In this document: positions 55,251 to 63,847 of the stretch, piece after piece | Layout of the letters: each line of letters begins with the position of its first letter | How positions within the stretch are numbered: the stretch's first letter is position 1 | NCBI RefSeq assembly: GCF_016865525.2 | Contig: NZ_CP075169.1 | Location: 2,356,337 to 2,420,336, forward strand | Origin: Sodalis ligni | Lineage (GTDB): Bacteria; Pseudomonadota; Gammaproteobacteria; Enterobacterales; Enterobacteriaceae | Length of the DNA stretch: 64,000 nt | Direction of reading: 5' to 3' | The notes under the pieces: generated by a model | The model's input: only the letters and a program-made list of their open reading frames with translations | What the model was told of the DNA's origin: nothing | The model's database searches: none | Translations under genes and position numbers: made by a program

Positions 55251-55907
55251 ATGACAACACTCACGACATCCCCCCTTGCCCCACTGCTGGCCCGTCTTTT
55301 TGACGAAGCCGCCGCCGCGACGAGCCCCGCAATGGTTAGTATCCCGCGTGAGGAGCGGATGTGTCTGATGCGGAGCAAAACGGAGTATCTTGATTTTTAT
55401 GAGAAGATGAAAGACCTTTGGCTTCCTGTCTCCCGCGAAACCGGCGCGCTGCTGTATATGCTCGCACGGGGCGGCGCGGCGCGGACCATTGTTGAATTCG
55501 GTACCTCGTTTGGCATTTCCACCCTGCATCTTGCCGCTGCCCTGCGGGACAACGGCGGCGGTCGTCTTATCACCACCGAGTTTGAGCCGTCGAAAGTCGC
55601 CAGGGCCCGGAAAAATCTCGCCGCCGGCGGCCTTATTGATCTGGTGGAATTCCGCGAAGGCGATGCGCTGCGCACGCTGGCCGCGGATCTGCCTGATTCC
55701 ATCGATTTGCTGCTGCTCGACGGCGCCAAGTCTTTGTATCCGGACATTCTGAATCTGGTGGAAAGCCGCTTACGGCCCGGGGCGTTCATCGTTGCCGACG
55801 ACGCCGACTTCAGCCCCGACTACCTGGCTTACGTGCGTTCGCCGGCGGCGGGTTATCTGTCCGTCCCCTTTGCCGGAGACGTGGAGTCCTCGCTGCGGCT
55901 GAAGTGA
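55251..55907 (+). CDS. Class I SAM-dependent O-methyltransferase
   Basis: A 218-residue methyltransferase. The SAM motif I is IVEFGTSFGISTLHLAAAL, followed by LITTEFEPSKVARARKNLAA (acidic end of strand 2), DLVEFREGDALRTL and DLLLLDGAKSLYPDILNLVE, where the aspartate sits at the usual catechol-OMT metal position. The start at 55251 fits the homology; the open frame to 54966 lies in the promoter. It is divergent from the LysR gene. Relatives methylate catechols and other phenols; a detoxification partner of the efflux pump is a fair inference. Confidence 0.8.
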   Translation: MTTLTTSPLAPLLARLFDEAAAATSPAMVSIPREERMCLMRSKTEYLDFYEKMKDLWLPVSRETGALLYMLARGGAARTIVEFGTSFGISTLHLAAALRDNGGGRLITTEFEPSKVARARKNLAAGGLIDLVEFREGDALRTLAADLPDSIDLLLLDGAKSLYPDILNLVESRLRPGAFIVADDADFSPDYLAYVRSPAAGYLSVPFAGDVESSLRLK

Positions 55908-55943
55908 GCCGACTAAAGGTATTGCGCTGGCTCCCTGACCTTT

Positions 55944-56951
55944 TTATTGAACTTGGCGATCTTTCCCTGGATCTTCACCTGGATAGACAAGCCCGATCTG
56001 CTTTCTTATCGTATCCAGGGTTTCCATGATGAGTACGCTTTCGTCAGGGGGCATAATCGCCGAGGCCGTGCCTGTTCTGACCAGGCGTTCCATTTCAAAT
56101 GCCTGGAACTGCATGCCGCGTTCGGCCACCGTCTCGGCGTAATCTTCGAGTACGTTGCCCTGATAGTCCTCAAGGCGAAATGAGGTGGGCGCGTACCAGA
56201 CCGGTGCGATGACGATGCGCGCCTTGGAACCATAGATGGCGGCGGCATTGGGACCGGCGCAGTCAAGGGCGGACACGCTCGTTGAAATAGCGCCGCCCTG
56301 ATGCTGCATGATGGTGGCGATTTCAGCATCGACACCCGTATCCTTGAATCGGGCCGTCGCCGTTATCGAGGTGGGAGCACCGAGAATATCGAAGGCGAAA
56401 GAGAGGGGATAAATGCCCAGATCAAGGAGAGCCCCGCCGCCAAGTTCCGGCGCATTGAGACGATGCTTTGGGTCCGTCGACAGGAATTGGCGGTGTTCGG
56501 CAGTGACCGACCGCAATTCACCCAAGACACCGGAGTCAATGATTTCATGGATACGCTTCATGTGCGGCAGGAAGCGCGTCCACATGGCCTCCAGTACGAC
56601 AAGGTTCTTTTCGCGCGCGCGCTTGACTATCGTCCTGGCCTCATCGGCATTCAGCGTGAACGGCTTCTCGATAAGAACGTGCTTGCCGGCTTCCAGCGCC
56701 AGCAGGGCGGCTTGGGCATGTTGCGGATGGGGTGTCGCCACGTAGATGATATCAACGTCCGGATCCGTGACAAGCGCCTGGTAACTGCCATGTGCGCGGG
56801 GGATGCCGAACCGCCGGGCGAAAGCATCGGCCGTTTTCCCGGATCGTGATCCTACCGCCGCGACGTTCAGTCCGGACGCAACAAGATCATGGGTAAATAA
56901 TTCAGCAATCCATCCGGTAGCAAGAACGCCCCAGCCAAGTGACTTTTTCAT
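55944..56951 (-). CDS. Gfo/Idh/MocA-family oxidoreductase (dihydrodiol/xylose dehydrogenase-like)
   Basis: A 335-residue NAD(P)-dependent oxidoreductase. The fold shows GWGVLATGWIAELFTHDLVA, VAAVGSRSGKTADAFARRFG, DVDIIYVATPHPQHAQAALL and the catalytic lysine in HVLIEKPFTLNADEARTIV. This EKPFTLN start and the MWTRFLPHMKRIHEIIDSGV stretch are typical of the trans-dihydrobenzenediol/D-xylose dehydrogenase branch. It converges on the methyltransferase gene. ATG 56951 follows GGGAAAACCG. No partner genes fix its substrate. Confidence 0.85.
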   Translation of the reverse strand: MKKSLGWGVLATGWIAELFTHDLVASGLNVAAVGSRSGKTADAFARRFGIPRAHGSYQALVTDPDVDIIYVATPHPQHAQAALLALEAGKHVLIEKPFTLNADEARTIVKRAREKNLVVLEAMWTRFLPHMKRIHEIIDSGVLGELRSVTAEHRQFLSTDPKHRLNAPELGGGALLDLGIYPLSFAFDILGAPTSITATARFKDTGVDAEIATIMQHQGGAISTSVSALDCAGPNAAAIYGSKARIVIAPVWYAPTSFRLEDYQGNVLEDYAETVAERGMQFQAFEMERLVRTGTASAIMPPDESVLIMETLDTIRKQIGLVYPGEDPGKDRQVQ

Positions 56952-57317
56952 CGGTTTTCCCTCAGTTGTTCAAATGCGCCGTTGACGACCGTGAAGATTG
57001 CAAGCCGCCGGCGTTATCCTGACACAGTCGCTTATCATGAAATCACGGCACGTAATAAACTGTGACTAAACACCAACTAGACTTTGTATCTTTTTTACCA
57101 TTACATCATTGCCGCTCCGGCTTGACTCACAAAATCACGCTTTCCCTGCCCAGTAAGCTCAACCAGGTGTTGATCGGGTAAAAATTCCTCTATATCGTCC
57201 GCTGTGACGTTTTAGTGTAACGTTACAGAAAAAACGATTACTAAAAACCCTTGCTCCCGCCATCCCCCTTTTTGACTCGTCGGGAACGATAATTTTGCAT
57301 GCCCACGCTGAAGGATC
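56952..57317. promoter_or_regulatory. Promoter region of TRAP operon
   Basis: A 366-base gap between divergent genes with no supported ORF. It includes a LacI-type palindrome at 57216, annotated separately, and a ribosome site AAGGA before the TRAP gene. Confidence 0.5.
57216..57227. promoter_or_regulatory. LacI-family-type operator
   Basis: TGTAACGTTACA is a perfect 12-bp palindrome with the central CG usual for LacI/GntR-family operators. It is about 90 bases before the TRAP binding-protein start, and the LacI-type regulator is third in the same transcription unit. Confidence 0.65.
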
Positions 57318-58367
57318 ATGATGATGAACACTCAACGGCACCCTATGTTACACCAAGTACTGGTCTGTACCTTTTTAAGCTCGGTTCTGTTCGCCGCGGG
57401 CGGCGCGGCGGCCCAGGCGCAGGCTGCGGTCAATCTGCGCGTCTACTCGTCACTGACGGCGGACGATAACTCGGCGCACTACATTTGGTTTAAGCGTTTT
57501 CAAGCCAATATCGACAACAATGCGAAACTGAAAGACCAGATTAAACTTAGTTATTTTCCAAACGGCATGCTGGGCAAAGAGGCCGATGCCATCCAACAGG
57601 TGCGCATCGGCGCCATCAACGTAATGATCTCCGGAACCTCCATCTGGGCGACGCTGGTGCCGGAAATCAGCGTACTGGACCTGGGGTATTTGTTTAAGAA
57701 CTTCGACCAGGTGGGCAATGCGCTGGACGGGCCGGCGGGCAAAACGCTGTCCGATCTAATGCTTAAAAAATCCAACGTCGTTGTGCTTGGCTACGCATAT
57801 AACCTTGGCGCCAGAAATATCTACACCAAAAAACCCATTGAGAAACCCGAGGATCTTAAAAACCTTAAAATACGCGTGTTGCCGGTGCCCAATTTTATCG
57901 CCACCATCAACCACATGGGAGCGGTCGCCGTACCGATGCCGGGCGGTGAAGTCTATTCCAGCCTGCAAATGGGCGTGATCGACGGCCTGGAACATGATTC
58001 CGCTACCGTGCTGGCCAACAAATATTATGAAATCGCCAAAAACGCCACGCTGACGCAGCACATCTACAACCCCATCATGATCGCCATGAATAACAGCAGC
58101 TTCCAGCAGATCCCGGAACCGCTGCGCCCAGAACTGCTGGCGGCGGCGAAAGAAGCCACCCAGTATGAACGCCGGCAATCCGGCCTGATCGAACAGAAGG
58201 CGGTGGAACAACTGAAAGCGCAAGGCATGGTTTTCCGCGAAATCGACCGGAATTATCTGCGCGGCGAAGTCAAACCGGTCTGGGATGATTTCCTGGCCAA
58301 ATACCCGCAAATGAAGCCCGTGGTCGATGAAATCAATGCTGCCGGATCGTCTGCCAGTGCGCAGTAA
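57318..58367 (+). CDS. TRAP transporter substrate-binding protein (DctP family)
   Basis: A 349-residue periplasmic protein. The signal peptide (HQVLVCTFLSSVLFAAGGAA) is followed by a DctP fold with LRVYSSLTADDNSAHYIWFK, KLSYFPNGMLGKEADAIQQV, FKNFDQVGNALDGPAGKTL and the binding-site part LKNLKIRVLPVPNFIATINH with MGAVAVPMPGGEVYSSLQMG. The conserved arginine in LKIRV should hold the carboxylate. Three ATGs (57318, 57321, 57324) are possible; 57324 has the best spacing to AAGGA. It is followed after 62 bases by the fused membrane protein. Ligand is a sugar acid or similar, judging from neighbours. Confidence 0.88.
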   Translation: MMMNTQRHPMLHQVLVCTFLSSVLFAAGGAAAQAQAAVNLRVYSSLTADDNSAHYIWFKRFQANIDNNAKLKDQIKLSYFPNGMLGKEADAIQQVRIGAINVMISGTSIWATLVPEISVLDLGYLFKNFDQVGNALDGPAGKTLSDLMLKKSNVVVLGYAYNLGARNIYTKKPIEKPEDLKNLKIRVLPVPNFIATINHMGAVAVPMPGGEVYSSLQMGVIDGLEHDSATVLANKYYEIAKNATLTQHIYNPIMIAMNNSSFQQIPEPLRPELLAAAKEATQYERRQSGLIEQKAVEQLKAQGMVFREIDRNYLRGEVKPVWDDFLAKYPQMKPVVDEINAAGSSASAQ

Positions 58368-58429
58368 TGTTCCTGTACCCCGTGCTTTAGGCCGGCCTTC
58401 TTCTGACAGGAACCATTGAGGGGTTCAAC

Positions 58430-60304
58430 ATGGTAGACACATCTATGGCGACAAAAGGGCATACGGGACCGCTGGTTTATCTCAGTCGGCTCAGTAAATT
58501 CCTGACAATGATAACCTCCTGGGCGGGCGCCCTGGTTTTGCTGATTAACGTGCTGGTGGTGTTTCTCTCGGTAATCTGGCGTTATATGTTGCATTCCCCC
58601 ATCGAGTGGGCGGAAGAAGTGGCGCGCGCCATGATGATCGCCCTGGTGTTCTTCGGGGTCGCCACGTCTACCGGCCGCGGCGGGCATATCGGGGTCGACC
58701 TGTTTTTGCGGTTTATCCCTGAACAAATACGCCCTTATATTGTACACGCCAGCCGCTGGGTGCTGTTTCTGGTGGCCGTCGGGCTGGTGATTTCCAGTTA
58801 TGATCTGGGCCAGGCGTCCTGGCTGCAAACCACGGAAACCGGCCTGCCGCAGGTCATCTACGTGATCCCGGTCATCATTGGTTCGGTGGTCATGATGGTG
58901 GCGGCCCTTGAACACGCCCTGCGCGAGCGCGCCAAAGTGGTGCTGGTCAGCGGCGCGGGGATTGTGGTATTAGCACTGCTGGGCTACCTGAAACTTTCCA
59001 TGATGCCCGATCCTTCAAGCGCAGCGGCGGGATTCATGCTGATCTGTTTTGTGCTCGGCATCTTTGCCGGCGTGCCGATCGCCTTTACGCTCGGTATGTC
59101 GGCGATGGTATTTTTTATCTGCGATCCGTCGCTGCCGTTCGTATTCTTTTCCCAGCAGGTTATCTCCGGCGTGGATCACTTTGTCTTGCTGGCGATTCCG
59201 TTTTTTCTGCTGGCCGGCGCCGCAATGGAAATCAACGGCATGTCGACCCGGCTGGTTGAGCTGGTGGTGCGCGGCATGGGCCGCTTTCGCGGCGGGCTGA
59301 ATATGACCACCGTGCTGTCGATGGCGTTCTTCTCCGGGATTTCAGGCTCCAAACTGGCGGATGTCGCCGCCGTGGGCGGGGTATTGATGCCGGCCGTGCG
59401 CCGCGCTAATCAGAACAGTGAAGAGGCCGCCGGGGTATTTGCCGCTTCCGCGGTGATTTCCGAGACCATCCCCCCCTGCGTCAACCTGATTGTCCTTGGG
59501 TTCGTGGCGAATATCTCCATAGGCGCGCTGTTTCTCGCCGGACTGATTCCGGCCGCTTGCCTGCTGGTGCTGATGCTGATAGCGGCTAACCGCTTCGGCG
59601 GCAAAATCAATATCAGGGAAGCCTACCCAAAGATGCGCCCGCTGCTGCAGCTGTGGATTGGCGCCATTGTCGGTTTGGCGATGATTTTCATGATTGGCCG
59701 CGGTGTGATGATGGGCATTGCCACCTCCACCGAAATTTCCGCCTTTGCCGTGGTATACGCCATCGTCGTCGGCCGGCTGGCCTTTGGCGAACTGACCTTC
59801 CGGGCAACGGTGAAGATGTTTGTGGATACGGCCGCCATGTCGGGGGTTCTGCTGTTTATCGTGGCCTGCGCCACCAGTCTCTCCTATGTATTGACCATCC
59901 AGATGATCCCGCAGGAAATCGCGCAATTTCTGGTGGGCATCGGTGTGAAGCAGGGCGCCTGGGTATTCCTGATGCTGACGATTGTCCTGCTGATCGTATT
60001 CGGCGCCGTGCTGGAAGGCGCGCCGGCGCTGATCATCTTCGCGCCTATTCTGGTACCTATCGCCACGCAGCTGGGATTTAACCCGCTGCACTTTGGCATT
60101 GTGATGATTCTCTCCATGGGGTTCGGCCTGTTCTCGCCGCCCATCGGTTTAGGGCTATACACCACCTGCGCAATCTGTGGGGTGGAGATGAAAAATGTTA
60201 TTCCGCCGATGATTAAATACCTGGCTGTCTCGCTGTTCGGGATTATTGTCATCGCCATGGTGCCGACCATCAGCACCTGGCTGCCCCGATTGGCCGGTTA
60301 TTGA
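58430..60304 (+). CDS. TRAP transporter fused small and large permease (DctQ-DctM)
   Basis: A 624-residue membrane protein with about 16 segments. Residues 1-170 are the DctQ half (WAGALVLLINVLVVFLSVIW, EWAEEVARAMMIALVFFGVA). Residues 200-624 are the DctM half (FAGVPIAFTLGMSAMVFFIC, MAFFSGISGSKLADVAAVGG, AVISETIPPCVNLIVLGFVA and SMGFGLFSPPIGLGLYTTCA). The fused layout is known for some TRAP systems. It works with the binding protein upstream and uses a sodium gradient. Regulator gene follows after 54 bases. Confidence 0.9.
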   Translation: MVDTSMATKGHTGPLVYLSRLSKFLTMITSWAGALVLLINVLVVFLSVIWRYMLHSPIEWAEEVARAMMIALVFFGVATSTGRGGHIGVDLFLRFIPEQIRPYIVHASRWVLFLVAVGLVISSYDLGQASWLQTTETGLPQVIYVIPVIIGSVVMMVAALEHALRERAKVVLVSGAGIVVLALLGYLKLSMMPDPSSAAAGFMLICFVLGIFAGVPIAFTLGMSAMVFFICDPSLPFVFFSQQVISGVDHFVLLAIPFFLLAGAAMEINGMSTRLVELVVRGMGRFRGGLNMTTVLSMAFFSGISGSKLADVAAVGGVLMPAVRRANQNSEEAAGVFAASAVISETIPPCVNLIVLGFVANISIGALFLAGLIPAACLLVLMLIAANRFGGKINIREAYPKMRPLLQLWIGAIVGLAMIFMIGRGVMMGIATSTEISAFAVVYAIVVGRLAFGELTFRATVKMFVDTAAMSGVLLFIVACATSLSYVLTIQMIPQEIAQFLVGIGVKQGAWVFLMLTIVLLIVFGAVLEGAPALIIFAPILVPIATQLGFNPLHFGIVMILSMGFGLFSPPIGLGLYTTCAICGVEMKNVIPPMIKYLAVSLFGIIVIAMVPTISTWLPRLAGY

Positions 60305-60358
60305 AGCCGGATTAACCAGGATACGCAGAGAATCAACCGCAAAGTAATGAGGGAAGGT

Positions 60359-61408
60359 ATGGCAAATATTCGGGATGTCGCGCGTCACGCCGGGGTTTCA
60401 GTAAGCAGCGTGTCCAATGTGCTGAACGGCCGCTCCGATCAAATGCGCCTGGCGACCTTGGAACGCATCAGGCAGGCCATGCAGGAGTTAAACTATCATT
60501 CCAACCGGGTGGCGCAGCAGCTTAAAACCGGGCAGGCCAAAATGATTGGTTTACTGGTTCCGTCCATCGTCAACCCAAGCTTTGCGGTTTTGACGCGTGA
60601 AGTGGACCGGGCCGCCAAAGCGCGCCAGTACCGGGTGCTGTTAGGCAATACCTATCGCCAGGAAGACGAAGAACAGGCCTTTTTGGAAGATATGTTCGCG
60701 CACGGCGTGCAGGGAGTGATTGTGGCGGCCAGCGCCATGGAGCGCCCGCACTTCGCCAATGCCGCCAGGCTCGGGCTGGTGATGGTGAACTACGACAGCC
60801 GGATGCCGAGCGACGCGCTGCTCGGGAACCTGCCTTTTGACAGCGTATCGATGGATAACGTTGCGGCCGGCCGGATGGCGGCGGAACACCTGATAGAGCG
60901 AGGATGCCGGCAGTTGGCATTCGTCACGGAAGCTTTCTTGACCATCAGCCGCGCGCATAAAATCGAAGGCTTTTTTTCCGCGGTCAGGGACCACGGTCTG
61001 ACGGACAGCGCCAGGGTGATCGAAGGGAAAGCCCTGGCGGCTTATGGCGATACCGAAATGACCGAGCTAGGGCGCACCCTGGCGGCCAAAGTATTGCAAC
61101 AAGCCCCCCGGCCCGACGGCATTGTGGCGATCAACGATGCGCTGGGTATCGGGCTGATGGCCGGGCTGCGGGACGCCGGCGTCCGTATTCCGCAGGATAT
61201 TTCCGTTATCGGCATCGATAATATTCCCCTGGCGGATCTCGTCCACCCCGCGCTGACGTCCGTCATGCCGCCATTAACGGAAATGGTGGCGGTAATGGTG
61301 GAAAGGCTATTGGCCAGAATAGAAAATCCGTCGATTACGCCGGGAGAGTTTTTATTTCCTCCCCGGTTGATTTCTCGTCATTCGGTAATCGATAGCACTG
61401 AACCTTGA
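60359..61408 (+). CDS. LacI-family transcriptional regulator
   Basis: A 349-residue regulator. The helix-turn-helix and hinge read MANIRDVARHAGVSVSSVSN, VLNGRSDQMRLATLERIRQA and NYHSNRVAQQLKTGQAK. The effector domain follows with IGLLVPSIVNPSFAVLTREV, AAGRMAAEHLIERGCRQLAF and ISVIGIDNIPLADLVHPALT. ATG 60359 after GGGAAGG fits; four codons upstream are excluded by homology. It is the last gene of the TRAP operon and probably binds the palindrome at 57216, giving autoregulation. The inducer is likely the transported compound or a derivative. Confidence 0.9.
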   Translation: MANIRDVARHAGVSVSSVSNVLNGRSDQMRLATLERIRQAMQELNYHSNRVAQQLKTGQAKMIGLLVPSIVNPSFAVLTREVDRAAKARQYRVLLGNTYRQEDEEQAFLEDMFAHGVQGVIVAASAMERPHFANAARLGLVMVNYDSRMPSDALLGNLPFDSVSMDNVAAGRMAAEHLIERGCRQLAFVTEAFLTISRAHKIEGFFSAVRDHGLTDSARVIEGKALAAYGDTEMTELGRTLAAKVLQQAPRPDGIVAINDALGIGLMAGLRDAGVRIPQDISVIGIDNIPLADLVHPALTSVMPPLTEMVAVMVERLLARIENPSITPGEFLFPPRLISRHSVIDSTEP

Positions 61409-61422
61409 TTTTTTAAGCAGGC

Positions 61423-61462
61423 CCCCGGGCTCACAATAATGTCGCCGGCCCGGGGAAATTTA
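61423..61462 (+). terminator. Terminator after LacI-type gene
   Basis: CCCCGGGC (61423-61430) pairs with GCCCGGGG (61448-61455), followed by AAATTTATTTA. It ends the TRAP operon. Confidence 0.55.
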
Positions 61463-61587
61463 TTTAGCCATTTATGGCAGGGTCTCCTATTGCCCGGCGC
61501 AGGAGAACGCACCTGAGACAATAACGGATTCACTCGCAAGCACTACGTCATTCGAACACATTTCACACTGAAAAACAGGAGATCGGT

Positions 61588-62352
61588 ATGGGCAGTTTGT
61601 CAGGAAAAAAAGTATTTATTACCGGCGCCGAGCAAGGCATTGGCAAAGCGACGGCAATAGAGCTGATCAAAGCGGGCTGTGATATTTATATCCATTTTTT
61701 CAGCAATGAAGAGGGCCCCAAAGAACTCGTTAGCCTGGCGACCTCTTTAGGGCAATGGGCCGCTTATGGTTATGCTGATTTAACCAATGAAGACGACACG
61801 AAAAAATGCGTATTGGCGGCGGCGGAGTTTTTAGGCGGCGTCGACATTCTGGTTAATAACGTCGGCGGCATTATCGCCAGGAAATGGCTGGGAGAAATAG
61901 ATAGCCAGTTCTGGAAAACGGTCATTGACGTCAATATGACTACCATGCTGAACGTTACGCAAAGCGCGCTGCCTTATTTAAAACAGGCGCCGGACGGCGC
62001 CAGCGTCGTCAACCTGGCCTCGCTGGCCGGGCGGTCGGGCGGCCACTCGGGCTCGCTGGCATATTCCACGACCAAAGGCGCCGTGCTGGCCTGGACCCGC
62101 TCTCTGGCAGCCGAGCTGGGCCAGTATGGCATCAGGGTTAACGCGGTCGCGCCGGGACTGATTCTGGGCACCCGGTTCCACAATCAGCACACCACCAAAG
62201 AATCCGCCGACGAAACCATCAGCGCGATTCCGCTGGGCCGGGCCGGCACTGCCGAAGATGTTGCGCGGGTGATCAAATTCCTGGCCGCGGAATACGATGG
62301 CTTCGTATCAGGAGCCACGATAGATATTAACGGCGGCATTTACCGTATGTGA
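61588..62352 (+). CDS. Short-chain dehydrogenase/reductase
   Basis: A 254-residue classical SDR. The cofactor motif is KKVFITGAEQGIGKATAIEL (TGxxxGIG), with NNVGG in the NNAG position, the catalytic SLAGRSGG, then YSTTKGAVLAWTRSLAAELG (YxxxK) and the ending FVSGATIDINGGIYRM. CAGGAGATC precedes the ATG. Similar enzymes oxidise sugar alcohols or keto-sugars, e.g. gluconate 5-dehydrogenase. It is followed by a hairpin and an RbsD/FucU-type gene and preceded by the TRAP operon, so it probably acts on a sugar taken up by that importer. Confidence 0.88.
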   Translation: MGSLSGKKVFITGAEQGIGKATAIELIKAGCDIYIHFFSNEEGPKELVSLATSLGQWAAYGYADLTNEDDTKKCVLAAAEFLGGVDILVNNVGGIIARKWLGEIDSQFWKTVIDVNMTTMLNVTQSALPYLKQAPDGASVVNLASLAGRSGGHSGSLAYSTTKGAVLAWTRSLAAELGQYGIRVNAVAPGLILGTRFHNQHTTKESADETISAIPLGRAGTAEDVARVIKFLAAEYDGFVSGATIDINGGIYRM

Positions 62353-62384
62353 TGTATCGCTGGCGGAACGGACAAGACTACCCT

Positions 62385-62413
62385 ATGCCAGACGGTATGA
62401 CGTCTGGCATTTG
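62385..62413 (+). terminator. Perfect hairpin between SDR and mutarotase genes
   Basis: ATGCCAGACG (62385-62394) and CGTCTGGCAT (62401-62410) form a perfect 10-bp stem with a 6-base loop, followed by TTGCCTTAGGA. It lies 32 bases after the SDR stop and ahead of the next ribosome site, so it may reduce rather than stop transcription. Confidence 0.6.
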
Positions 62414-62427
62414 CCTTAGGAAAAATC

Positions 62428-62844
62428 ATGATCAAATCTGAAATATTGCACCCTGAATTATTAAGCTGCCTGGCAAAATGCGGACACAAAACCAATATTG
62501 TCATTGCTGACAGCAATTATTCCTTTGTCACCAATTCGGCGCCTCATGCCACCATTATCTATCTTAATTTTGCGCCCGGAATGATACGAAGCACCGTGAT
62601 CCTGGAGAAAATCCTAAAATATATTAATATCGAAACGGTGACCTTCATGGAATATCCCGCCGATTTTGACAATACCATTGAAGCGGAATATAAAGCCATT
62701 CTGCCGGCGGGTACCGATATTGCCTACGTCGGCAGAAATGAATTTTACGCCGCCGCCAAATCGCCGGACACGCTGCTGGTTATCGCCTCGGGAGAAGCGA
62801 AACGATTCGCCAATCTTATTATTACCGTCGGCGTGGTGTCTTAG
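62428..62844 (+). CDS. RbsD/FucU-family sugar mutarotase/pyranase
   Basis: A 138-residue protein of the RbsD/FucU fold. The start MIKSEILHPELLSCLAKCGH with the conserved histidine in GHKTNIVIADSNYS, the central EKILKYINIETVTFMEYPAD and the ending AKRFANLIITVGVVS match L-fucose mutarotase/ribose pyranase proteins. Usually these speed interconversion of sugar anomers after import. TTAGGAAAAATC gives the ribosome site. It overlaps the convergent AraC-type gene by 23 bases. Together with the SDR it implies the TRAP substrate or a product is a free sugar. Confidence 0.85.
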   Translation: MIKSEILHPELLSCLAKCGHKTNIVIADSNYSFVTNSAPHATIIYLNFAPGMIRSTVILEKILKYINIETVTFMEYPADFDNTIEAEYKAILPAGTDIAYVGRNEFYAAAKSPDTLLVIASGEAKRFANLIITVGVVS

Positions 62845-63745
62845 AAAGAATATATGAGCGCGAATATTGCTTCGGGGCGAGGGCATAAACGCGTTTGAAC
62901 GCGTGCCCGAATGCGCTCTCGGAGGAGTATCCCACCCGGAAGGCCGCCGCGGCAACCGTTGAACCGCGTCGCAACATATCCCGCGCCAGCCGCATTCTCC
63001 AGCGGAGCAGGTAGTCAAGGGGCGACAGGCCGACTATGGATTTGAACCGTTTTGAAAATGCGGAACGCGACATGGCCGCCGCGTTGGCCAATGCCTCTAG
63101 CGTCCAGGGGTAAGCGGCATTACCATGCATTAGTCCGATGGCTTTACCGATCCTGACATCCACCAACGCGCCCAGCCAGCCGAAATCCTCCCCGTTTCCC
63201 TGATCCAGCGCTGCCCGCAGCACCTGAACGAGCAGGACGTCGGCCAGCCGGTCGGTGAGGACGGCGGTGCCTATCTGCGTCCCCCGGATCTCATGGTCGA
63301 GAATCTGCAGCGTGGAGCGAATAACCGATGCCGAAGGGTTGCCGGCCGGTATCAGCAGAAAACGCGGCAGCGAGCCGAGAAGCAATTGTGCATCCGACGC
63401 TTCAAAGCTGAAGCTGCCGGCCAGCAAAACCGTGTCGTCCCCTTCATGATGCGCGATATCCGACTGCGCCCAATCGAACGCCGTGATGCCGTCTTCCGGC
63501 GCCCGGTGTTCGTCATTCGCCAGCACATAGGCCGGCGCGTTGGCGAGCAGAAAACAGTCCCCCGCCGCGAGCTGATGGCGTGGTTGGTCGCTAAAATCGA
63601 TCCAGCAGGCGCCACGGGTCACCGCGCCGAACTTTAATGCGGGTTTCGCCGGAAAGCGATAGGACCAGCCTCCGCTGGCTTCAAATCTTGTGCAACGCGC
63701 GGCGCGAACGTTTAAAAGAGAAAAGACTTCAGAGAGAGGGTCCAC
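62822..63745 (-). CDS. AraC-family transcriptional regulator (Cupin_6 sensor)
   Basis: A 307-residue regulator. The N-terminal sensor carries RFEASGGWSYRFPAKPALKF and LAAGDCFLLANAPAYVLAND, as in the Cupin_6/AraC-type group. The C-terminal DNA-binding region reads WTLEALANAAAMSRSAFSKR, VGLSPLDYLLRWRMRLARDM, VAAAAFRVGYSSESAFGHAF and ends PKQYSRSY. It is divergent from the SDR gene at 63848, a common regulator-target layout, with a 102-base gap between. The ATG at 63745 has only a weak ribosome site. Confidence 0.85.
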   Translation of the reverse strand: MDPLSEVFSLLNVRAARCTRFEASGGWSYRFPAKPALKFGAVTRGACWIDFSDQPRHQLAAGDCFLLANAPAYVLANDEHRAPEDGITAFDWAQSDIAHHEGDDTVLLAGSFSFEASDAQLLLGSLPRFLLIPAGNPSASVIRSTLQILDHEIRGTQIGTAVLTDRLADVLLVQVLRAALDQGNGEDFGWLGALVDVRIGKAIGLMHGNAAYPWTLEALANAAAMSRSAFSKRFKSIVGLSPLDYLLRWRMRLARDMLRRGSTVAAAAFRVGYSSESAFGHAFKRVYALAPKQYSRSYILSKTPRRR

Positions 63746-63847
63746 AGATTGAGCCGATCGCGACGGTTTTAAAGAGTTTCAAGCATAGATCGTCCACTTT
63801 TCCCGTGCAAGAATCATTTTCCAGCCACCTGAAAAGAGACACGATAA

